Shown piece by piece: positions 13,101 to 25,100 of a stretch of DNA of 64,000 nt (positions are counted from its first letter, which is position 1; each line of letters opens with the position of its first letter). The stretch comes from Liolophura sinensis. Lineage: Eukaryota; Mollusca; Polyplacophora; Chitonida; Chitonidae. The stretch spans positions 29,669,764-29,733,763 of the forward strand of contig NC_088306.1 in NCBI RefSeq assembly GCF_032854445.1, in the 5' to 3' direction. The translations under genes and the position numbers were made by a program. Below the pieces are notes generated by a model, which worked only from the letters and a program-made list of their open reading frames with translations, was not told the DNA's origin and searched no databases.

Positions 13101-16100
13101 TCATCAATTTTAGGGAAAGATGAAAACCGCTCCACTGAATAAAATCAAAATGTTTCACTTACCTGTAAAACTGGACGTAAACATTGCCTCTCAGGTGTGG
13201 TTCGAAATTACAGCAGACCTTAAATTGTACAACTCTCCCCATGCTCTTAAACTCCGGCAATACATCATAATAAAAATCCTTAAAATGCTGATACGTTTCT
13301 CCTTCCTCGTATTCCAGACCTATGTCTACAAAACAGAAATATGTGATCCGCTGACATACATGGGAAATAACGTGTACCTGAAGAAACACACTGAATGACT
13401 TTAAGCAGTCAATTATCACTGGAAATGCATCATAATGTCCTCGACCCCTCAAAGCTTTTTCAAAGTTTACAGCGTAGACAAACCTACAGGGCTTGGATTC
13501 AATTACTCTCATTCTGCAACATTTCCAACCACCTCTGCAACCAATATTTGAAAACATTCTGATAGAGCTGGAGAACTAATCTGCATTGTTTTATGACGCT
13601 TGCACCTTAGGTAACACAAACAAATCATTTTAGCATCATTTTTATAATAACTGTATTCATAAATTCCACTTTTGGAAGATTTGGTTTACACTGTACGAGG
13701 ATTTCAGGATTATTCACATGATGACACTGACATGACCACAATGACTTGAGGATACTGACTTGACGACACTGAGATGATGACACTGACATGACAACAATGA
13801 CTTGAGGACACTGACCTGATGACACTGACTTGAGGACACTGACCTGATGACACTGACATGACGACACTGACTTGAGGATACTGACATGACGACACAACAC
13901 TGACATGACGACACTGACTTGAGGACACTGACATGAAGACACTGACATGATGACACTGACTTGACGACACTGATTTGATGACACTGACATGGTGACACTG
14001 ACATGCTGACACTGACATGATGACACTGACATGGTGACACTGACATGACACTGACATGGTGACACTGATATGACGACACTGACATGACGACACTGACATG
14101 ACGACACTGACATGGTCACACTGACATGATGACAATGACCTGACGACACAGACATGGTGACAATGACATGACAACACTGACATGACGACACTGACATGGT
14201 GACACTGACTTAACGACACTGACATGACGACAAGGACATGGTGACATTGACTTGAGGACACTGACCTGACGACACAGACATGGTGACAATGACATGGTGA
14301 CACTGACATGACGACAATGACATGACAACACTGACATGAAGACACTGACATGGTGACACTGATATGACGACACTGACATGACGACACTGACATGGTCACA
14401 CTGACATGATGACACTGACCTGACGACACAGACATGGTGACAATGACATGGTGACAATGACATGACAACACTGACATGACGACACTGACATGGTGACACT
14501 GACTTGACGACACTGACATGACGACAATGACATGGTGACATTGACTTGAGGACACTGACCTGACGACACTGACATGGTGACACTGACATGACGACACTGA
14601 CTTGACGACAATGACATGGTGACATTGACATGAAGACACTGATATGGTGACACTGACATGGTGACACTGACATGACGACAATGACATGACAACACTGACA
14701 TGACGACACTGACATGGTGACACTGACTTAAGGACACTGACATGACGACAATGACATGGTGATATTGACTTGAGGACACTGACCTGACGACACAGACATG
14801 GTGACAGTGACATGGTGACACTGACATGACGACACTGACTTGACGACACTGACTTGACGACACTGACATGGTGACAATGACATGGTGACACTGATATGGT
14901 GACACTGATATGGTGACACTGACATGGTGACACTGACATGACGACAATGACATGACAACACTGACATGACGACAATGACATGGTGACACTGACTTGACGA
15001 CAATGACATGGTGACACTGACATGACGACACTGACTTGACAACACTGACAAGACGACAATGACATGGTGACACTGACATGAAGACACTGATATGATGACA
15101 CTGACATGGTGACACTGACATGACGACAATGACATGACAACACTGACATGACGACACTGACATGGTGACACTGACTTGACGACACTGACATGACGACACT
15201 GACATGATGGCACTGACCTGACGACACAGACATGGTGAAAATGACATGGTGACATGACGACACTGACATGACGACAATGACATGGTGACACTGACTTAAG
15301 GACACTGACATGAAGACACTGATATGGTGACACTGACATGGTGACACTGACATGACGACAATGACATGGTGACATTGACTTAAGGACACTGACATGAAGA
15401 CACTGATATGATGACACTGACATGATGACACTGACATGGTGACACTGACATGACAACAATGACATGACAACACTGACATGACGACACTGACATGGTGACA
15501 CTGACATGGTGACACTGACTTAAGGACACTGACATGAAGACACTGATATGGTGACACTGACTTGACGACACTGACATGACGACAATGACATGGTGACACT
15601 GACATGGTGACAATGACATGGTGACACTGACATGGTGACACTGAAATGACGACAATGACATGACAACACTGACATGACGACAATGACATGGTGACATTGA
15701 CTTAAGGACACTGACATGAAGACACTGACATGGTGACACAGATAATTAGGCTTTAGACCGATGATGAACATATGATGCTTCAATGGAAATGCTGGTCATT
15801 AGAATAACACACGATACTAATGATACTACTGTGCTTGGAAGCCGCTACCTTAACTAAGATTGTTCTTACCCATGTCATATTCATCCCTCAATGTCTGCTC
15901 TAGCACGAAGCTGCTATACATACCGGGAAACAGCAGGGTGGTGCAATCTTCTGGCTCGGGGTGAGCCCGGGAACAACTGGAAATATCCACAAATATGTTT
16001 CATACGTAACTAAATTGTTAAGAGTCCTGTCACAGAGCTATTTGTCCAACTACAAGTACCTGTACAGTCTCACAATATCTCTTCTATTACATTAATGTAT

Positions 16101-19100
16101 GTGAAACCTTGTAACCAGTAGAATGGTAGTTGTAACCAATAGACTGGTGCTTGTAACCAGCAGACTGGTACTTGTAACCAGTAAACTGGTACTTGTAACC
16201 AGTAGACTGGTGCTTGTAACCAGCACACTGGTACAGGTACGAATGAAACTGTTAAAAATGCAAAAACAACAGACATGGCTTTAAAGCAATGGTATGTGCG
16301 GATTATGACAGTCCTTACAACATCTTCCAGCTTTATAATATATTTAACTTTGCTCGTCAATATCAACATAATCAGAATATGCAGGTTTGAAAATAGGATG
16401 TTACAACAAAAGAGTGATGTCGCTTTCTGACTTCTGGCCTTATGGCAGTGTAGGGGCAATCTGCCAATTTTAACTTAAGGTGGTGTATAGGACATACTAA
16501 TATTATGATCTTGGGTGGGTATGGGATCTCAATATTGTCCCAGAAAAAAATGAAGATGTAGTCTTGGCGTGCTGTAAAGTTGCAACGTCGTCTGGCACAG
16601 AGACGGGATTCTGTTGAAAATTGCATGTTCATTTAGGCTGGTACAACATGCTGTATTTCAAACTTTAATCTAAACTTCACTAGCCACACTTCTCACAACA
16701 AAGCATGGAATAACTTTCCCAGCTTTTTTTATAGCATTTCCTAATCGTAACATGAAAACGAAACATTTATAACGTAGTGAAAATCGAATTGATTCAACAA
16801 TCCCTTCTTCACTCACCGATCGCCAAACCTGCAGGCACCGGTCTTTCTGAAGAATGGGCAAGTCTCTCGCAGTTGTTCCTTCCCATAATTCATTGGGGCA
16901 ATCGGGTTGTGCCACGCTCCATTTCCCTGTACACAAGTTTGAGAAAAGTGACACAAATTATAAAATCAGGTGTAATCATGTGATTATGCCATCTGCTTGT
17001 TGTTGTGCCACAATGCTGCTAACCTGGAGTTATCAAGTCACAGTCATTCAATTATTCATTCAGATTGTTGTTCAATGCCATACTGGTGAATTATTCATTC
17101 AGTGTTGTTTAATGCCATATTGGTGACTTATTCATTCAGATTGTTGTTTAACACCATATCGGTGAATTATTCATTCACAGTGTTCTTTAACACCATGCTG
17201 GTGAATTATTCATTCACAGTGTTGTTTAACACCATATTGGTGAATTATTCATTCAGACTGTTGTTTAATGCCATACTGGTGAAAATAAAAGCAGAGGAAT
17301 CCTGAAAATCCCCAGTCTAAGAGCGGCACTGAACATGTGCATTCTGGTGTGACACATGTACAAGGAGGAGGAGGAGGAAAATTAAACAGGGCCCAGAGAA
17401 AACAGACCCCCATAGGACGACACGTGATGTCAGGGATGCCCTCTGGATCACAGCAGACCACTGAAGGACGACACGTGACTTCACGGATGCCCTCTGAATC
17501 ACAACAGACCCCCATAGGAGAACACGTGATGTCACGGATGCCCTCTGGATCAAAACAGACCACCGTAGGATGACACGTGATGTCACGGATGCCCTCTGGA
17601 TCACAACAGGCCACCATAGGATGACACGTGATGTCACAGATGCCCTCTGGATGACAACAGACCGCCTTAGGATGACACTGGAAATCACAGATGCTTTCTG
17701 GATCACAACAGACCACTGTATGACGACACAGGACATCACAGATGCCCTCTGGATGACAACAGACCACTGCAGGATGACACGACGTCACAGATGCCCTCTG
17801 GATCACAACAGACCACCGTAGGACGACACAGGACATCACAGATGCCCTCTGGATGACAACAGACCACTGCAGGATGACACGACGTCACAGATGCCCTCTG
17901 GATCACAACAGACCACCGTAGGACGACACTTGACGACACAGATTCCCTCTGGATCACAACAGACCACCTTAGGACGACACAGGACATCACGGATGCCCTC
18001 TGGATCACAACAGACCACCGTAGGACGACACTTGACGTCACGGATGCCCTCTGGATGACAACAGACCACCGTAGGACGACACAGGACATCACGGATGCCC
18101 TCTGGATAATAACAGACCACCTTAGGATGACACGACGTCACAGATGCCCTCTGGATCACAACAGACCACCGTAGGACGACACTTGACGTCACAGATTCCC
18201 TCTGGATCACAACAGATCACCGTAGGACGACACAGGACATCACAGATGCCCTCTGGATGACAACAGACCACTGCAGGATGACACGACGTCACAGATGCCC
18301 TCTGGATCACAACAGACCACCGTAGGACGACACTTGACGTCACAGATTCCCTCTGGATCACAACAGGCCACCTTAGGACGACACAGGACTTCACCGATGC
18401 CCTCTGGATGACAACAGACCACCGTAGGATGACAAGACGTCACAGATGCCCTCTGGATGACAACAGACCACCTTAGGATGACATGTGACTTCACGGATGC
18501 CCTCTGGATCACAGCAGACCACCCTAGGATGACATGTGACTTCACAGATGCCCTCTGGATGACAACAGACCACCTTAGGACGACACAGGATGTCACGGAT
18601 GCCCTCTGGATCACAACAGACTACCTTAGGACAACACGTGACATCACGGATGCCCTCTGGATCACAACAGACCACCGTAGGATGACAAGACGTCACAGAT
18701 GCCCTCTGGATGACAACAGACCACCTTAGGATGACATGTGACTTCACGGATGCCCTCTGGATGACAACAGACCATCTTAGGACAACACATGACATCAAGG
18801 ATGCCCTCTGGATCACAACAGACTACCTTAGGACAACACGTGACATAACGGATGCCCTCTGGATGATAACAGACCACCTTAGGATGACATGTGACTTCAC
18901 GGATGCCCTCTAGATGACAACAGACCACCTTAGGACGACACAGGACGTCACGGATGCCCTCTGGATCACAACAGACTACTTTAGGACAACACGTGACATC
19001 ACGGATGCCCTCAACAGATGACAACAGACCACCTTAGGACAACACATGACGTCACGGATGCCCTCTGGATGACAACAGACCACCTTAGGATGACATGTGA

Positions 19101-22100
19101 CTTCACGGATGCCCTCTGGATCACAGCAGACCACCCTAGGATGACATGTGACTTCACAGATGCCCTCTGGATGACAACAGACCATCTTAGGACAACACAT
19201 GACATCAAGGATGCCCTCTGGATCACAACAGACTACCTTAGGACAACACGTGACATAACGGATGCCCTCTGGATGATAACAGACCACCTTAGGATGACAT
19301 GTGACTTCACGGATGCCCTCTAGATGACAACAGACCACCTTAGGACGACACAGGACGTCACGGATGCCCTCTGGATCACAACAGACTACTTTAGGACAAC
19401 ACGTGACATCACGGATGCCCTCAACAGATGACAACAGACCACCTTAGGACAACACATGACGTCACGGATGCCCTCTGGATGATAACAGACCACCTTAGGA
19501 TGACATGTGACTTCACGGATGCTCAATGGATCACAACAGACCACCGTAGGATCTGATGTTTTAAAACAACTCAGTTGAAAAAAAATTCCAACAAAAATAA
19601 ATCACACTATTTTCTCCGGCAGTGTTTAATAGTGTTATCTGGTATAGATTTCATTTCAGTGTTTTCTTTGGCCTTTAAGCTATAAGTATTGGGTGTTGAT
19701 TACTTACCTTGTTCTCATTTGCTGTAGCTTCCTTTAACAGAGCCTCCTAAAATACACGCAGTTAAGGCCATCAAAGATGTCGAAGGATTTCAACAGTGAA
19801 CACATGAAACATTTCAAAACATTACATTGGTAACTTAAGTCTTACATGTACAACTTTAATACGTTTACTTTCCAACTTGAATAGCAAGGAGTCAAGAAAA
19901 CACATAAACAGCTTTCTTATTCAGCTTTCAAACACACTGGCCAAATCTTCTTAGGACATTTAACAGTTAAATAATAACACTAGGTTCATTTCCACAGTGC
20001 AAATTATAGGCCAAAATATACTGAATGCAATATTTTCTGTTATTTACATGATAAATAAATTAACAATAAATTTGCAAGAGTGTATTAAACCAGACAAATA
20101 TCAATGGTATTTTTAAGGAATGTACCTTTATCTGAAGACAATTTACTACTCCATTGTCAAAATAAGGCACCTTGTCCAGAGCCAACCAACCAACTTGTTT
20201 TTGGTAATTTTGCAGAATTTTCCCAAGATTCGGGGAGATATTCCTACACTTTCCAAATTCTGCATTAGTCTTATGACCAACTGTCCCAACTTTTTCATTT
20301 ATGTGAATGTATTTATTAGGCTATTGTTCATTCCCTTTCACCGGCAACAACCACATTCTTCAGCTGAATGAGCCCAAAAGAACCCATTACTTCAACTGGT
20401 TGTGATTTCCTTTAATCGGCCTAATCATTGCCAGTACTGCGGCTTAGTGCATAAAATAAGGCAAAAAGATACAAAAGCTGAGGCATTCTGGGAGAAGATG
20501 ACGTCTCAACCCAGATATCCGACCAATCAGACACATCCACATGACATCAGTAACTTATAGTTAAGGATTCAAAAATCAGGTACTTCAAGAACTAAATAAT
20601 CTTTAAAAAATCCTATAGATCTATTTACCCCCACACAGACATACTGATAGAGTACATGATTCATGTGACCAGGGGTTTCTTTGTGCGTACAACGGAAGTT
20701 GGAGGTACTGGGTGAAACCACAGCATTATACTATGGTGGCCGGCATTACGGTTTGAGGAAACCGGGCTAATCTCACGAACATCTGCAGGTAACTGACAGA
20801 CACTCCAAAGTACGACTGGAAAGGGAGTCAAGATGAGCTGGACTTGGACTCACAGTGGTCGCATTGGTGAGAGGCTGGAGAATCATTGTGCCATGCTGGC
20901 CCACTAACCATGCAGTCATGGAGGCCCCAAGACATCTTTAGGAAAAACCATGGTGATAGCTCAGACTGACCAGCGAGAAGCCCTTATTTTCAAACTGAAT
21001 CCAGTAATATCAAATCGAAATGAAAATGACTATGAATTGAAATGCTAGGATATGGTGTGTCGTGGCTCTGTCTGTCACATGTCACCTGCTTCTCTCTCTT
21101 CACTGCCTCCTTCTTTTCCCTTTCCTCTGCTTCCTCTTTTTCTTTTCTCTCTCTCTCCTCCCACTCCGCTTGGATTTGTTTCTGTTGACAGAAGAAAAAA
21201 AGGTCCCTTGATTTATATATATTTACTATTTTTTGTGAAGATTTCCAGTCAGATTTACAGACATTTACAGAAGTCTTACAGAGGTAAGTCTTGAGAAATT
21301 CCAGAAGAAATCAAGATGTTGGGGAAGGAGTGAGTTGGATACATGAAGAACCGGGGTGTCAGTGGAGAAAACCAAAATGAGTTTGGAGAAAGTTTGAAGG
21401 TGTTAACAGATGAAACCAGAAAGGATCTAATGCAAGTTGAAATCACAATGCCAAAGAAGAATGAGAATGAGTCTGGAAGAAGCCACGGTGTTTGAGGAAG
21501 AAACCTGGGTGTCAGACAAGAACCTAGGGTGTTAGTGGAGAACAGCAGAATGAGTCCAGAAGAAACCAGGGTTTCAGAGAAGTAACCAGAATGTTAGCGT
21601 TGGAAACCAGCATGTTTTTGAAGTAAACGAGAGCATCAGTGGAGGCAACCAGAGTGTCAGTGGAGGCAACCAAAGTGTCAGTGGAGGCAATCAGGGTGTC
21701 AGTGGAGGCAACCACTGTGTCAGTGGAGGCATTCAGAGTGTCAGTGGAGGCAACCAGGATGTTATTGGAGGCAATCAGAGTGTCAGTGGAGGCAACCAGA
21801 GTGTCAGTGTAGGTAACCAAGATGTCAGTGGAGGCAATCAGAGAGTCAGTGGAGGCAACCAGGGTGTCAGTGGTGGTAACCAGGGAGTCAGTGGAGGCAA
21901 CTAGGGTGTCAGTGAAGGCAACCAGAGAGTCAGTGGAGGCAATCAGGGTGTCAGTGGAGGCAACCAGTCTGTCGAGGAGGCAACCAGAGTGTCAGTGGAG
22001 GTAACCAGGATGTTAGTGGAGGCAACCAGAGTGTCAGAGGAGGTAACCAGGATGTTAGAGGAGGCAATCAGAGTGTCAGTGGAGGCAATCAGAGTGTCAG

Positions 22101-25100
22101 TGGAGGCAACCAGGATGTTACTGGAGGCAATCAGAGAGTCAGTGCAGGTAACCAGAGTATCAGTGGAGGCAACCAGAGTGTCAGTGGAGGCAACCAGGGT
22201 GTTAGTGGAGGTAACCAGGGTGTTTGTGGAGGCTACCAGAGTGTTAGTGGAGGCAACCGGGGAGTCAGTGGAGGCAATCAGAGTGTCAGTGGAGGCAATC
22301 AGAGTGTCAGTGGAGGCAATCAGGGTGTCGGTGGAGGCAACCAGAGTGTCAGTGGAGGCAACCAGGATGTTACTGGAGGCAATCAGAGTGTCAGTGTAGG
22401 CAATCAGAGGAGGCATTCAGGGTTTTAGTGGACGAAACCAGTTTACTTAAAAGAATACATGAAAATGTGTATTCTTAAACGAAGATTACATGCATATCTT
22501 TTCAGGCAAATCAAGAAAAACATTTTGAGGCATATCTTAATAACACTTTTTTATGCATACTTTCCATTATTGTTCAGAAATTTCTGGAAAACAAAGAACT
22601 TATTGGAGATATGGGGCCAGCTTACTGCCCCCATTTGGACTCTTTTGCCCCAAACAGAGTCTTTCTGGACAGCTACTGCTTACAACTGTGAGCTAAATTC
22701 ATGTAATTATGAAACTGACTGCTGGTGCCTTAAGAAAACTGTAGTTTAATCTTAAACTATGTTAGCACCCTCAGAAGAAAGCTGATACGCTTCTTTGTAC
22801 TCCTACAAATCTATGCCTTTAAGACTCTGAATAACGCACTCAAGACACTTGAGCTAAAACAAACCCATTTGCAATCTGCTGTCAATCTCACCTTTTGTGC
22901 TTCAATCCTCAGCCGTTCTCGCTCTTCTCTTTCCTTCTTCTGTTGCCATTCTCTCTGAGCTGCCTCTTCCCTCTCTAACCAGAGATGATGTTGTTCCTCT
23001 CGGATTCGTTCTTCTTCCTTGGTTTTCTCTTCATCAGAAGATGCTGAGGCTGAGCTTTCAACACCTTCTTCATCATCACAAGAAACACGGGCAGACATGA
23101 AACATGTGTTATTAATTTTGTTCGCGTCTAAAATTTGTAGTCATAAATCAACCCAATACATTTTAGCTGAATATAGGAATGTACCAAGGCAAGTCTCAAA
23201 CCTGATAATATAATGAATAAACTGAAACAAATGTTTTTGAAACGAAAATAGTACTAAGTGAAATTATTTGATTTTAATTAATTACTGATTCTAATATACA
23301 ATGTGGGTCCTGTAGAAACATACCCGCAAACATTCTCAACCACTAACTGTGAATAAAGCCTGTGCTCACAGTGAGAGCAGAGTTGTGTGTTCAGAGTTGG
23401 GCACCTTACTCATGGAGCCATGTCCCCAGAAGGTTAGCCAGCTACCCGTCCAAGTGGACAGATGAAATAGGAAACAGGTGGTGCCATTTGGATGCCCTGT
23501 TTTCAGCATTTTTAACATGGAAGAGATGGACAAAATGAATTCTGGGCACCCTGTTGTAACACAATGGTCTCAGAAAACACTCACAAATGACATAATATAT
23601 AAAATCAATTTCAAGTAATCAAACAATTTCTCAACTGCCCATTTACTCTTTTCTTCCTAAGGGGCCTCTGTGGCTCAGTTGGTTAGCGCGCTAGCGCAGC
23701 GTAATGACCCAGGAGTCTCTCACCAATGCGGCCGCTGTGAGTTCAAGTCCAGCTCATGCTGGCTTCCTCTCTGGTCGTACGTGAGAAGGTCTGTCAGCAA
23801 CCTGCGGATGGTCGTGGGTTTCCTCCGGGCTCTGCCGAGTTTCCTCCCACCATATTGCTGGCCGCCGTCATATAAGTGAAATATTCTTGAGTACGGCATA
23901 AAACACCAATCAAATAAATAAATAAAATACTTTTCTTCCATTTTCTCTTTACCTGTCAACCTCTGGGCTTCTCTCTCTTGGGCCTCAGTCTTGCGGATTG
24001 CTCTTCGCTTTTCTTTCTTCTTCAAGGCTCTCCATTGTTTACGGCTAGAGCAAAACCATAACATTATAATGATTCTTCTAACAGTTCTTCAGTACAATTT
24101 AGGTACACAATATTTAAGTCATTATGGGGCATTACACAGGCTGTTAGAGGCTGGGCGATACAACATAAAGTGTAGGACTGGACATACAGATTGTTAGAGG
24201 TATGACTATACAGCACAAAGTGTAGGACTGATCACATAGGTTGTTAGAGGCATGGCTATACAGCACAGAGTACAGGACTAATCATACAGATTGTTAGAGG
24301 CATGGCTATACAGCACAAAGTGTAGGACTGATTACACAGGCCGTTAGAGGCTGGGTGATACAGCACAAAGTGTAGGACTGATCAGACAGACTGTTAGAGG
24401 CATGGCTATACAGCACAAAGTATAGGACTGGACATACAGATTGTTAGAGGCATGGTTATACAGCACAAAGTGTAGGACTGGTCATACAGACTGTTGGAGG
24501 CATGGTTATACAGCACAAAGTGTAGGACTGATCATACAGACTGTTGGAGGCATGGTTATACAGCACAAAGTGTAGGACTGGTCATACAGACTGTTGGAGG
24601 CATGGTTATACAGCACAAAGTGTAGGACTGGTCATACAGACTGTTGGAGGCATGACTATACAGCACAAAGTGTAGGACTGGTCATACAGACTGTTGGAGG
24701 CATGGTTATACAGCACAAAGTGTAGGACTGGTCATACAGACTGTTAGAGGCACGACTATACAGCATGAAGTGTAGGACTGATTATACAGATTGTTAGAGG
24801 CTGGGCGATACAGCACAAAATGTAGGACTGATCACACAGACTGTTAGAGGCACGACTATACAGCATGAAGTGTAGGACTGATTACACAGGCTGAGAGGCA
24901 TGGCTATACACCATAAAGTGTAGGACTGATCACAAAGACTGTTAGAGGCATGGGGATACAGCACAAAGTGTAGGACTGGTCATACAGACTGTTACAGCAT
25001 GGCTATACAGCACGAAGTCTAGGACTGGTCATACAGAGTTGTGATTTTGGAGCGATATTTCTGGTCAAAATTGATGGACAGAATGGCTGTCTACAGGCAG

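Noticed and set aside
13710-15689. 659-codon minus-strand open frame with MSVSSCQC repeats
   Set aside because: It is produced by the stop-free 14-bp repeat, with overlapping frames equally open. It lies inside ZRSR2 intron 7.
17249-19434. Overlapping open frames with VVCCDPEGI and MTTDHLRMT repeats
   Set aside because: They are translations of the 51-bp satellite on both strands, with no splice or start context.
23661-23760. Possible tRNA gene
   Set aside because: A and B boxes are present, but the sequence has no cloverleaf with anticodon arm and CCA-side stem. It is the head of a SINE.
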